From UBA12087 sp964370815 (GTDB lineage Bacteria; Chloroflexota; Anaerolineae; Anaerolineales; Villigracilaceae): DNA of 64,000 nt. The DNA lies in assembly GCA_964370815.1 (NCBI GenBank), contig CAYJKQ010000008.1:50650-114649 (forward strand), written 5' to 3'. The notes beneath the pieces were generated by a model that saw nothing but the letters and a program-made list of their open reading frames with translations, did not search any database and was not told the origin of the DNA. This document shows positions 1 through 6,857 of the stretch, in pieces. Both the position numbers and the translations under genes were made by a program. Position 1 is the first letter of the stretch. Every line of letters starts with the position of its first letter.

Positions 1-120
1 GCCGGATTTTGGAGCCAGCAAAAGCATTGTCACCGCACCAGCCAGGCCACCTACCAGGATGCCGGCAATAATGCTGAATACATTGTTCTTCGGTTCGGGT
101 ACGATAATCTTTTTGACCAT
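1..120 (-). CDS. YtxH-like membrane protein, N-terminal part only
   Basis: Only the first 40 codons lie in the window; the gene runs off the left edge. The start is the ATG at 120-118, preceded by an A-rich leader with an AGGA ribosome site. A short charged N-terminus (MVKKIIVPEPKNN) leads into a Gly/Ala-rich membrane helix that ends in APKSG. This matches the start of YtxH-type (gas-vesicle-like) small stress proteins, in which one helix is followed by a long amphipathic tail; the tail is outside the window. It heads the run of small stress/envelope genes that follows. Function is inferred from family resemblance only. Confidence 0.6.
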   Translation of the reverse strand, partial: MVKKIIVPEPKNNVFSIIAGILVGGLAGAVTMLLLAPKSG

Positions 121-182
121 TTTGTTTTTCCTTTTTTTTGAATAGTTCATTTGGTTGTATCATCTCAATAATTCGGGGGAAA

Positions 183-236
183 GTGGGGTGTGAAAGCGAG
201 GGAAGCTCGCTTTCACACCCCACACCCTATTTTTTT
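183..236 (+). terminator. Perfect 18-bp hairpin followed by a T run
   Basis: Bases 183-200 and 206-223 are perfect inverted complements (stem GTGGGGTGTGAAAGCGAG, loop GGAAG). ACCCTA and seven Ts follow on the plus strand. The shape is that of an intrinsic terminator for plus-strand transcription, yet both neighbouring genes are on the minus strand. On that strand the hairpin lies between the 60-aa gene (306-488) and the YtxH-like gene, where it may act as a terminator or transcript-end hairpin. Confidence 0.6.
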
Positions 237-305
237 GAGAAGTTACATTTGGTTTTTCTCCGAATTATTAAGGAGATAGTTCAATTGTTTGTGATGGCAG
301 CCGGT

Positions 306-488
306 TTATGGACGATCTTCCAGATCCTGACGACTTCCTATAAAGACACCGGCTTCTTCAAGTTCTGTTTCCGTCACCAGGTGCAGCCCTGACACCCATT
401 TCAGGATGTTTTTAAAAACATTCGGTGTCCCCGGGGAACCAAGGTGCTCCTGGTTTTCAAATACTTCTTGATCGAAGGAAGGATCCAT
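306..488 (-). CDS. Hypothetical protein, 60 aa
   Basis: This is a short acidic soluble protein (starts MDPSFDQEVFENQEH, ends RQDLEDRP) with no membrane segment or recognised motif. The start is supported by an AGAGGT ribosome site about five bases before the ATG, as good as those of its neighbours. It lies 15 bp downstream of the YggT-like gene on the same strand, so it is probably co-transcribed in the small stress-protein cluster. I do not recognise the family. Confidence 0.5.
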   Translation of the reverse strand: MDPSFDQEVFENQEHLGSPGTPNVFKNILKWVSGLHLVTETELEEAGVFIGSRQDLEDRP

Positions 489-503
489 GCTTACCTCTAA
501 TGT

Positions 504-917
504 TTATGGATTATGATAGTGGTCTTCGCTGGAAGAAGTTCGCGTTGTGGATACTACAGCCTCTTTCGGGCGGTAAAAGATCAGCCAGACCACTCTTTCC
601 ACGGCATAAGCCAGCAAGGCATATATTGCCATAGCGATCAGGGTTGAAATTTCCAGGACCATGCCTCCCGCGGCTGGTGTGGCGGTCAATCCTGCAAACG
701 GGAACAGGAATAAACCGGTGAAACCATAGATAGCTGCAGCGATCGGGCTGTCCGGGTTGGCGGCGATCAGCTTCAAAGCAAAGCGCAATGCCAGCAGAAC
801 CTCAAGGATCCCCAGCAATAACCAGATGACCTGGGTGGCTTTGAAGGTAAAAATTCGTCGCTCTTGTTCCGGTTCTTTTTGTGTCGTTTGAACTTCTGAA
901 ACTCTGTGTTCTGTCAT
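504..917 (-). CDS. YggT-like integral membrane protein
   Basis: The protein has 137 residues. A polar N-terminus rich in Glu and Gln (residues 1-25) is followed by a helix (about 28-52), a second hydrophobic stretch (about 60-82) and a third (about 88-112), then a basic Ser/Thr-rich tail. The pattern of a long first helix ending in LRFALKLI, an NPDSP turn and a later FPFAG turn resembles the YggT/YlmG family of small membrane proteins. An AGAGGT ribosome site precedes the ATG at 917. Its place among CsbD- and YtxH-like genes suggests an envelope-stress role, which is inference. Confidence 0.6.
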   Translation of the reverse strand: MTEHRVSEVQTTQKEPEQERRIFTFKATQVIWLLLGILEVLLALRFALKLIAANPDSPIAAAIYGFTGLFLFPFAGLTATPAAGGMVLEISTLIAMAIYALLAYAVERVVWLIFYRPKEAVVSTTRTSSSEDHYHNP

Positions 918-1003
918 TTTTGTACCTCTTTTTTATTAACCTGTTTATATAAGAAAATTTTATAAAAAGATATTGTCTCCAAAAAAATGTTGCTGATCCC
1001 CGG

Positions 1004-1243
1004 TCATTTATCCGGGACTGGGGCAATATTCTCTTTCAGTTTGGCTTCATATTCGGTCACACGCCTGTCGATCTCGTCGGCTGCTTTCTGACGGGAGTAC
1101 CCGTACTTTTCCTGGAGCAATCCGGCTAATACATCAAACTTACCAGCAGCCCGATCCAGATCGTCGTCGGTGAGTTTGCCCCACCAGGCTTTGGCTTCAC
1201 CACGGATCTGTTTCCACTTGCCTTCAAAAATATCCTTGTTCAT
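1004..1243 (-). CDS. CsbD family stress-response protein
   Basis: The 79-aa protein begins MNKDIFEGKWKQIRGEAKAW and continues with a GKLTDDDLDRAAGKFD segment. These are the two hallmark blocks of CsbD-like general stress proteins, which are small, soluble and typically strongly induced by osmotic, phosphate or stationary-phase stress. The C-terminal half (a YGYSRQKAADEIDRRV block) is also typical. An AGGAG site lies nine bases before the ATG. It ends 86 bp before the YggT-like gene on the same strand. The biochemical function of the family is unknown. Confidence 0.9.
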   Translation of the reverse strand: MNKDIFEGKWKQIRGEAKAWWGKLTDDDLDRAAGKFDVLAGLLQEKYGYSRQKAADEIDRRVTEYEAKLKENIAPVPDK

Positions 1244-1254
1244 GATCTATTCTC

Positions 1255-1719
1255 CTACTCTTTGCTATTATCCGCCCCTTGTGAGCCAGCCGTACGGGGC
1301 AGATGAGTTCCCGGCTGGATTATGGTTTTCACGACTGATTGGGAGTTTTTATTAATGAGAACGCTGGCAGCGTTCTGTAATCGCTTTGAGATACTCTCGG
1401 GGGACTCATTCTTGCTGATAAACGCATCTGCACCGGCGGAAAGGGCAGCCTGGATGCGTGCATCCAATTCGCTGATGAGCACAACGATGATGGCACTGCT
1501 ACAGGCCTGGCGCAGAATAGTCAAGGCTTGCACTCCCAAGTCTACCGGGAGCAAATCCCAATCCACGACCAGCAGGTCCAAAAGAGTTGCCGGAGCCAGG
1601 GATAATGTCGAAGGCCAGTCAGCGGCTTCACCGACGATATCCATGCCCAGATCCTGCAACACAATCTTCAAAGCTTTACGCTCATCCAATTGAGCATTGG
1701 CAATAAATACACGAGTCAT
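1255..1719 (-). CDS. Orphan response-regulator receiver domain with degenerate acidic pocket
   Basis: The 154-aa protein is a single receiver (REC) fold with no output domain; residues 120-154 look like a disordered tail. The phospho-acceptor position is kept (D53 in LLVVDWDLL) and the signalling lysine is present (K103 in FISKNE), with S83 at the Thr/Ser position. The acidic pair that normally binds Mg2+ next to strand 1 is replaced by N8-A9 (VFIANAQLD). Phosphotransfer may therefore be impaired, and it could act as a pseudo-receiver. It ends 11 bp before csbD and starts 17 bp downstream of intergenic repeat copy 1. The ribosome site is weak (AAGATG). Confidence 0.75.
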   Translation of the reverse strand: MTRVFIANAQLDERKALKIVLQDLGMDIVGEAADWPSTLSLAPATLLDLLVVDWDLLPVDLGVQALTILRQACSSAIIVVLISELDARIQAALSAGADAFISKNESPESISKRLQNAASVLINKNSQSVVKTIIQPGTHLPRTAGSQGADNSKE

Positions 1720-1735
1720 GAATTCATCTTACAGC

Positions 1736-1794
1736 AAACAACATCCAACCGCATCCATCGGTCGGGGGTTGTTTTTCTCCGCCACTTGGGGGAG
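1736..1794. repeat. Intergenic structured repeat, copy 1
   Basis: The element reads, on the plus strand, as an imperfect stem (arms 1736-1746 and 1764-1774, enclosing GCATCCATCGG), a short T run, and a second palindrome CTCCGCCACTTGGGGGAG at 1777-1794. The second palindrome is identical in copies 2, 4 and 5. The element sits directly upstream of the receiver gene at 1719, possibly in its 5' leader. Confidence 0.75.
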
Positions 1795-1939
1795 ATTTAA
1801 GAAAGAAAGGGTCTCAGGAGGGTGTGGTTTCGCAGCACCAGGGTGGATTTCTGATCATTGGATTCAGACAGTCGAAAAAGAAAGCGGTGGACCCTGGACT
1901 GCACCCTTTAGACAAGACATATAAGAAAGCCCCCATGTG

Positions 1940-2779
1940 TCAACTGGACAGGCACCTCGTTTCGTAAGGTGTCTGTCTTGTTTTTAATTGTATCCTCTCA
2001 TGGTTATAAAAGTAAATATATTCGTCGACCAAATGGCGAACTTGTTCCAGGGTGGGGTTTCTCACATGGCGCAAGTACTCTTCCTTGAGGTGGCTGAAGA
2101 AGTTTTCCATCGGTGCGTTATCCCAGCAATTGCCACGCCGGGACATGGAAGGTGTGATGTGAAATTGGTGTGTCAGGTCAAAATATAACGAAGAAGAGTA
2201 CTGTGTACCCTGATCGCTGTGAAGGATCAACTCATGGGTGATATGCTCTTTTTGTGTGGCTTGTTTGAGCGTATTTGTCACGAGCTGGATCGAGTTAGTA
2301 GAACTGACCTGATGGGCGACGATAAAGCCATCATAGAGATCCTTGATGGTGGATAAATATGCCCATCCCTGGCGGGTCCGGATGAAGGTCACGTCAGTAA
2401 CCCATTTCTGGTTGGGTTGACTGGCAACAAAGTTGCGGGCCAGAAGGTTCGGATAGCGGTGAAAACTATCCAGCTGCTCCGGCTTAGGATAAGGCCTGCG
2501 CCTGCGGGCGATCGAACGGATCCCCAGCTTGTTCATCAAGCGTAAGACTGCCTTATGGTTGAGATTCAGCCCCCGTTTCTGCAATAACCACAGCTTGATC
2601 CTGCGGTACCCATAGGTGCGATGCGATGCCTGGTAGGCTTCCTGCACCCAGCGCATACGCTCCTGATCCTTATCCGTCTGATCGACTCGCCCCCGCCAGG
2701 CATAATAGGCTGCTCGAGAAACTCGGAAATAGGCGCACAGTGCCATAACACCGTACTGTCTCTCCGAATGCAGCATCAC
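1940..2779 (-). CDS. IS3-family transposase OrfB (DDE integrase core)
   Basis: The 279-aa protein has an HTH_21-like N-terminal region (SRAAYYAWR; YGYRRIKLWL) followed by an rve integrase core. The catalytic acids are visible as the D of KWVTDVTFI, the D of LHSDQGTQY and the E of NAPMENFFSHLKEE. This is the usual DDE(35)E spacing of the IS3/IS150 group. The gene overlaps the end of orfA (GTGATG shared with its TGA). In the cell it is probably made mainly as an OrfAB fusion by frameshifting (see 2827-2833). It acts on the element's own ends. Confidence 0.95.
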   Translation of the reverse strand: MMLHSERQYGVMALCAYFRVSRAAYYAWRGRVDQTDKDQERMRWVQEAYQASHRTYGYRRIKLWLLQKRGLNLNHKAVLRLMNKLGIRSIARRRRPYPKPEQLDSFHRYPNLLARNFVASQPNQKWVTDVTFIRTRQGWAYLSTIKDLYDGFIVAHQVSSTNSIQLVTNTLKQATQKEHITHELILHSDQGTQYSSSLYFDLTHQFHITPSMSRRGNCWDNAPMENFFSHLKEEYLRHVRNPTLEQVRHLVDEYIYFYNHERIQLKTRQTPYETRCLSS

Positions 2780-3090
2780 CCGATATTGCGCTTCTCGAGC
2801 TCCATCTTTCGCAATTCGGCATGAAATTTTTTTAGCAGATCATTCTCCATCCGCAATCGCTGAAGCTCTGTCTGCGGATGCGTTTCTTTCCTCGGCCGCC
2901 CAATCGGTTTTTCAAAGGATGCAGCTCCTTCTCGCCGGTACATCTGCACCCATTTCTCGATACGCGCAAATTCCCGGATCTCCAATCTTTCCGCTATTTC
3001 GCGGTAGCTCACCCCCTCCTCCAGAAACATCTTCACCGCCTTTTCCTTGACCACCTTACTGTAATGCAACATACCTTTCTTTCCAGACAT
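2776..3090 (-). CDS. IS3-family transposase OrfA (helix-turn-helix)
   Basis: The 104-aa protein has an N-terminal helix-turn-helix (residues about 12-50, with EEGVSYREIAERLEI) and a C-terminal leucine-rich coiled coil (ELQRLRMENDLLKKF). Both are typical of the DNA-binding OrfA of IS3 elements. An AGGAGGTGCTTTT leader precedes the ATG. A run of seven A residues in the LLKKF codons permits a -1 shift into the orfB frame. Confidence 0.9.
   Translation of the reverse strand: MSGKKGMLHYSKVVKEKAVKMFLEEGVSYREIAERLEIREFARIEKWVQMYRREGAASFEKPIGRPRKETHPQTELQRLRMENDLLKKFHAELRKMELEKRNIG
2827..2833 (-). other. A7 slippery site for -1 frameshift in IS3 orfA/orfB
   Basis: On the minus strand the codons CTA AAA AAA TTT contain seven consecutive As. 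Reading on in the -1 frame from here gives an open frame with no stop that enters OrfB (residues KISCRIAKDGAREAQYRV then MLHSERQYG). This supports synthesis of an OrfAB fusion transposase by programmed frameshifting, as known for the IS3 family. Confidence 0.75.
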
Positions 3091-3206
3091 AAAAGCACCT
3101 CCTGTGCTTTATTATCACATGAGGTGCTTTCTTTTTGTGTCCGGTTTTAGGGGGTCAGTTCACCCCCTCCCGCTTTCTTTTGCTGGATCATTATTGTCAA
3201 CCAGAA

Positions 3207-4235
3207 TTATTGTTTTGTTGTCGGGCAACCGCCTGCAGGGGCCGGGATGATATCGCCAGAATGTTTGCCGTGGCCATTCAAGCCATTTACACTTACCGTG
3301 ATCTCATTGTAGGGATTTTTGTCGCTGCCAGTGGCGTGGCAGATCTTGATCTTACCATCGCTGACAACCACCGGGCTGGTCGGGCATCCGTTTGCCGGTA
3401 CCGGGATGATGTCGGCGGTATGCTTACCATGCCCATTCATACCGTTAATATTCACCGTGATCTCAACATAAGGATCGGTTGCGATGCCAGTGGCATGGCA
3501 GATGGTTATCTTGTTGTCTATGACCACCAACGGGCTGGTCGGGCAACCAATCTCTGGAGCAGGAATGATATCACCGTCGTGTGTACCGTGACCATTTAAT
3601 CCATTTACACTTACCGTGATCTCATTATAGGGATTGGTTGCACTGCCAGTGGCGTGGCAGATGGTTATCTTGTTGTCTGTGACCACCAACGGGCTGGTCG
3701 GGCATCCGTTTGCCGGTACCGGGTAGATGTCGTTGGTATGGTCACTATGCTCATCCAGCTGAGCGCGGGTGACCGACATCTCTTCGTAGGGGTTTTCCGG
3801 GTCGTTGGTGGCGTGGCAGATCAAGAGCGTGTCATCGCTGAGCACGAGATTTACAGGACAACCGTCCTCTGGCACCGGGAAGATATCACCTTGATGAGCG
3901 CCGTGACCATTTAGACCATTGGCGTTCACGGAGATCTCTTCATAAGGAGCGGTTTTATTGCCAGTGGCATGGCAGATCGAGATCTTGCCGTCGGTGACAG
4001 TCACCAGGCTGTTCGGGCATCCGTTTGCCGGCACCGGGTAGATGTCGTTGGGATGATCGAGGTGGTCCTTCAACTCAACAGCGATGCCAGTGATCTCTTC
4101 ATACGGTTTGACCGGGTCCCCCGTGGCGTGGCAGAAAGTTATTATGGAACTCGGGGTGCAGGCTGCGAGCAAGGTGATCACGAGAACTGAGACACCTGCC
4201 AGCAATTTACTTGTAATTCTTTCAAGTTTGTTCAT
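3207..4235 (-). CDS. Lipoprotein with six Cys/His-rich ICHATG repeats
   Basis: The 342-aa protein has a lipoprotein signal peptide with lipobox LLAAC (Cys26). The rest is six consecutive repeats of about 50 residues. Each follows the pattern ICHATG-x4-PY-x-EITV-x3-GLNGHG-x-H-x2-DIIPxP-x2-GCP, so each unit has two cysteines and three or four histidines. Repeats 4 to 6 are very close to each other at the DNA level. ICHATG repeats occur in secreted proteins of Chloroflexota and Actinomycetota, but I know of no assigned function. Metal binding or one disulphide per repeat is inference. The gene stands alone on the minus strand, 124 bp from repeat copy 2 and just upstream of the IS3 element. Confidence 0.8.
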   Translation of the reverse strand: MNKLERITSKLLAGVSVLVITLLAACTPSSIITFCHATGDPVKPYEEITGIAVELKDHLDHPNDIYPVPANGCPNSLVTVTDGKISICHATGNKTAPYEEISVNANGLNGHGAHQGDIFPVPEDGCPVNLVLSDDTLLICHATNDPENPYEEMSVTRAQLDEHSDHTNDIYPVPANGCPTSPLVVTDNKITICHATGSATNPYNEITVSVNGLNGHGTHDGDIIPAPEIGCPTSPLVVIDNKITICHATGIATDPYVEITVNINGMNGHGKHTADIIPVPANGCPTSPVVVSDGKIKICHATGSDKNPYNEITVSVNGLNGHGKHSGDIIPAPAGGCPTTKQ

Positions 4236-4358
4236 TTTTCTCCTCTGTAATTGAATGGAATAAAAAAGCTATAGCATATCGATCATTCAACGATTACAGA
4301 CTTCCTTTTGGGTCAGGGTCGAAAAAACAATAATGCTAGGTTAAACTCATCATACAAC

Positions 4359-4417
4359 AAACACTCTCCAGCCGTATCCATCGGTTGGAGAGTGTTTTTC
4401 TCCGCCACTTGGGGGAG
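4359..4417. repeat. Intergenic structured repeat, copy 2
   Basis: This is the best-paired copy. Arms 4359-4373 (AAACACTCTCCAGCCG) and 4382-4397 form an almost perfect stem, followed by a TTTTT run and CTCCGCCACTTGGGGGAG at 4400-4417. Relative to copy 1 the stem sequence differs but pairing is kept on both sides. It lies 93 bp downstream of the rhomboid gene and upstream of the ICHATG lipoprotein gene. Confidence 0.8.
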
Positions 4418-4509
4418 AGATCAATGCTGGACTTAATCGGAAGATCATCTTCCACCCACCAGGGGATTTTCTTGAGGAAAATATAAGTGATGGAATAGTG
4501 CGGAGATCA

Positions 4510-5163
4510 CTAACCAGGCAGTCGCGGTCTGTTGCTGCTCCCGCGCAGGATAAAGGTTAACACGATCCCTGCCAGAAATCCACCGATGTGGGCCATATAG
4601 GCGACACCACCCGTATCCGCAACAGCGGTAATGGAACCAATACCGCTGAATATCTGGAGAACGATCCAGAGCCCGATAACGATCAGTGAGGGTACCAGGA
4701 TGACACGCCGCCCCTGCATTACCTTGACTTTTCCCTGCGGAAAGAGCAAAAGGTAAGCGCCAAGCACACCCGCGATCGCCCCTGATGCACCCAGATTTGG
4801 TATATTTGAGGACAGGCTGAACGCCAATTGTGCGAAAGTGGCTGCCAATCCACAGACCAGGTAAAAGATCGTGAACTTGATGTGTCCAAAACGGTCTTCC
4901 ACATTGTCTCCAAAGATCCACAGGTAAAGCATGTTGCCTCCCAGGTGAAGCCAGCCAGCATGCATGAACATGGAAGTGAAGAGCGTAGGAAGATCACCGA
5001 TGGGATTGGCAAGGAAGCGGCTGGGAATAAAAGCCCACTTCCCAATAAAAGCGTCACCACCAGCCAGCTCGACAAAGAAGAACAGGACATTCAAAGCGAT
5101 CAAGATATATGTGACCAGAGGAAAAGTCCTGTTAGAGGAATTATCATCACCGATCGGGAACAT
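4510..5163 (-). CDS. Rhomboid-family intramembrane serine protease
   Basis: The 217-aa protein has six membrane segments. The expected catalytic features are visible: the HLGGN motif (N77) before the second helix, GASGAIAG with the nucleophile S127, and the histidine H192 in YMAHIGGF. These form the Ser-His dyad that cleaves transmembrane substrates inside the membrane. Length is normal for a bacterial rhomboid without a cytoplasmic domain. It is transcribed alone, with a long gap before the ICHATG lipoprotein gene. The substrate is unknown. Confidence 0.93.
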   Translation of the reverse strand: MFPIGDDNSSNRTFPLVTYILIALNVLFFFVELAGGDAFIGKWAFIPSRFLANPIGDLPTLFTSMFMHAGWLHLGGNMLYLWIFGDNVEDRFGHIKFTIFYLVCGLAATFAQLAFSLSSNIPNLGASGAIAGVLGAYLLLFPQGKVKVMQGRRVILVPSLIVIGLWIVLQIFSGIGSITAVADTGGVAYMAHIGGFLAGIVLTFILRGSSNRPRLPG

Positions 5164-5211
5164 AAAGGTTTTCTCCTTTTATTGTTAGTTTGAGAATAGA
5201 TCGACCTGAGT

Positions 5212-5628
5212 TTAAAACCAAAAAAACAAGAATGATCCAATGATGATAAACGGCAAGGCCAGCAATAAAAGATTTGCTAAACAACAGGACTTTCTTGATT
5301 TAGCACTTCCTACCCAAACCTGGTCTTGAAAGTTTTGCTTTGAATCGCCTTTGCTGCTTGATCCACTTCCTGACCAATCCTGCTTTTGATCGTTTTGCTT
5401 TGAATCCCCTTTGTTGCTTGATCCACTTCCTGACCAATCCTGCTTTTGATCGTTTTGCTTTGAATCCCCTTTGCTGCTCGATCTACTTCCTGACCAATCC
5501 TGCTTTTGATCGCTTTGCTTTGAATTGCCTTTGCTGCTGGATCCAATTCCTGACCCGGAAGATTTTGGGGAGGCTTTACTTGATGGCCGGTCATTTTTAA
5601 TATTATGAGACTTTGATTTTTCTGGCAT
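5212..5628 (-). CDS. Low-complexity repeat protein with C-terminal membrane anchor
   Basis: The start is the ATG at 5628, preceded by GGAG, giving 138 residues. A longer in-frame reading back to 5874 would run through intergenic repeat copy 3 and is rejected. Residues about 30-115 are four tandem copies of a 20-residue unit of the type GDSKQNDQKQDWSGSGSSSK, encoded by 60-bp DNA repeats. A Cys pair and one hydrophobic helix (ANLLLLALPFIIIGSFLFFW) end the protein, which looks like a tail anchor. The hydrophilic Ser/Lys/Asp/Gln composition suggests a disordered exposed domain. I do not recognise a family. Confidence 0.65.
   Translation of the reverse strand: MPEKSKSHNIKNDRPSSKASPKSSGSGIGSSSKGNSKQSDQKQDWSGSRSSSKGDSKQNDQKQDWSGSGSSNKGDSKQNDQKQDWSGSGSSSKGDSKQNFQDQVWVGSAKSRKSCCLANLLLLALPFIIIGSFLFFWF
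5330..5570. repeat. Tandem 60-bp repeats inside the 138-aa gene
   Basis: Four successive 60-bp units, recognisable by TCCTGCTTTTGATCG and TTTGCTTTGAATC on the plus strand, encode the 20-residue units. The two middle copies are nearly identical, which implies recent duplication or homogenisation and likely copy-number variation between strains. Confidence 0.85.
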
Positions 5629-5687
5629 GGCTTTCTCCAATATTAATTCTCCATAATTATCTTTTAAATTATTTTTGGAGGATTGGT

Positions 5688-5721
5688 GTGTTCGTAAGTG
5701 TGCCGCAACACTAACGAACAC
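5688..5721. promoter_or_regulatory. Palindromic hairpin upstream of the 138-aa repeat-protein gene
   Basis: GTGTTCGTAAGTGT (5688-5701) pairs with ACACTAACGAACAC (5708-5721) around a GCCGCA loop, with one A-A mismatch. It lies about 60 bp before the start codon at 5628, in the likely leader or promoter. It could be an operator or an RNA hairpin; nothing in the sequence decides which. Confidence 0.5.
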
Positions 5722-5760
5722 CACGACCCTTTTTATTTGATAAGATACACCTTTATTATC

Positions 5761-5823
5761 AAACACCTCCCACCTGGAAGGATCCAACGGGTGGGGAGTG
5801 TTTGTCTGCGCCACCTGGGGGAG
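5761..5823. repeat. Intergenic structured repeat, copy 3 (divergent)
   Basis: The outer stem arms are 5761-5774 (AAACACCTCCCACC) and 5789-5803. The second palindrome at 5806-5823 reads CTGCGCCACCTGGGGGAG, with two changes from the other copies. It starts 15 bp downstream of the GlsB-like gene's stop codon. Confidence 0.7.
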
Positions 5824-5837
5824 GTGGTATGAGGATG

Positions 5838-6218
5838 TTATCGGAAGAAAGGCAAGCTTCGGATGGCGCTGCAAAACTCAGAAGGTGATCCCAGCGTCCA
5901 ACAGCTGTAATAAATGTAGATGATCAACAGGATGATGAGGACCACGAGGAATCCACCCATATTGCGAAACATTTTGGAGATCGCCAGCAGGATGACAGCG
6001 CCTGCCAGCGACACCAACAACGCAGGCAGACTGAAATCGCCCTGATTGATCGTACTGATGTTGAACAGGGGGCTCAGGAAATAACCTCCTATGAATGCGC
6101 CCACAATACCCACAAAAATATCGGCGATCAGCCCCTGGCGTTTATTGGTATGCATGATAAGGCTGGCGACCCAACCTACCACAGCCCCTACGAGCAGCCA
6201 GATAATAAAATTGATCAT
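5838..6218 (-). CDS. GlsB/YeaQ/YmgE family stress membrane protein
   Basis: The 126-aa protein starts MINFIIWLLVGAVVGWVASLIM, followed by a short polar loop with KRQGLIADIFVGIVGAFIGGY. This is the standard pattern of the transglycosylase-associated (GlsB/YeaQ) family of small stress-induced inner-membrane proteins. Helices two and three follow, and then an unusual fourth hydrophobic stretch and a tail (residues 90-126). Typical members have about 80-90 residues, so the C-terminus is extended. An AGGAG site precedes the ATG. Its exact role is unknown. Confidence 0.85.
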   Translation of the reverse strand: MINFIIWLLVGAVVGWVASLIMHTNKRQGLIADIFVGIVGAFIGGYFLSPLFNISTINQGDFSLPALLVSLAGAVILLAISKMFRNMGGFLVVLIILLIIYIYYSCWTLGSPSEFCSAIRSLPFFR

Positions 6219-6490
6219 ATTACTCTCCTCTTGAACGATAAGTTAATTTGAACCTGCCAAGCTTTCAGCAATAGGGATGACTGTCATAGAGTTCCTGTGT
6301 CTTCCCGTAAGATCAAGAATTCCCGGACTGCATGTCAGGTAATATCAATGCGAACATCCTGGTCAGGCATTTTTTATTTTTCAGGCATCCGGCAATTGGA
6401 TCTGTGGATCAAATCGCTGGAGCACTGGTTGCCTTGAATTCTCTTTTCGAGAACATTCGGGCAGGGTTTTGCAATGAAACATATACCGGT

Positions 6491-6697
6491 TTAGTCGTCA
6501 ATAATGAATGTTACCTTCAATTGGACCCGGTACTCGGTGATATTGCCTTTGTCATCCAGTTTGATCTGCTGGTTCTGGACCCAGGCAGATTTTATATTCC
6601 TCAGTGTTTTATGAGAACGTGCAACACCCTCTTTGATGGCGTCATCAAAGCTCTTGGGGGAAGATACAATGATCTCGGTTACTTTTGCTACAGACAT
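6491..6697 (-). CDS. Dodecin family flavin-binding protein
   Basis: The 68-aa protein begins MSVAKVTEIIVSSPKSFDDAIKEG and continues with an ARSHKTLRNIKSAWVQNQ segment. This is the characteristic beta-alpha-beta dodecin sequence, with the flavin-stacking Trp in SAWV and the Gln that follows. Dodecins assemble as 12-mers that store or buffer FMN/riboflavin. AAGGAG lies six bases before the ATG. The gene lies alone, 89 bp downstream of repeat copy 4. Confidence 0.93.
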   Translation of the reverse strand: MSVAKVTEIIVSSPKSFDDAIKEGVARSHKTLRNIKSAWVQNQQIKLDDKGNITEYRVQLKVTFIIDD

Positions 6698-6785
6698 GAG
6701 CTAACTCCTTCAGGTTGGTTCCAAATGGATCTAAGTTTTGAATATTTCTTGCCTTCATTATTGTACGGTCGTTCCAGGCTGACCA

Positions 6786-6828
6786 CATCCATCATCCGGG
6801 GAGTGTTTTTCTCCGCCACTTGGGGGAG
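6786..6828. repeat. Intergenic structured repeat, copy 4 (left arm lost)
   Basis: The conserved CATCCATC core (6786-6793), right arm GGGGAGTGTTTTT and the exact palindrome CTCCGCCACTTGGGGGAG (6811-6828) are present. The matching left arm of the first stem is not recognisable. It begins 30 bp downstream of the GTPase gene's stop codon. Confidence 0.65.
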
Positions 6829-6857
6829 AAATCAGTCCCAACAATATTTTGAGGTTC

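Larger units (their letters stand above)
1930..3157 (-). mobile_element. IS3-family insertion sequence, apparently intact
   Basis: The element is about 1.23 kb and carries overlapping orfA and orfB. The ends show related inverted sequences: CCCCCATGTGTCAACTGGACA from 1930 inward, and CCCCCTAAAACCGGACA from 3154 inward on the other strand; each is followed by a GCACCT block. The orfB stop codon lies inside the left end, as is usual in IS3 elements. I could not define a target duplication. The element lies between the receiver gene's upstream region and a lipoprotein gene and does not visibly interrupt a coding sequence. Confidence 0.85.

Noticed and set aside
5330..5570. Possible CRISPR array (regular 60-bp repeats)
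   Set aside because: The whole unit repeats with no unique spacers, and the repeats are in frame within a coding sequence.
5629..5874. N-terminal extension of the 138-aa repeat protein (in-frame back to 5874)
   Set aside because: It would read through the intergenic repeat and overlap the end of the GlsB-like gene; the ATG at 5628 has a good GGAG site.
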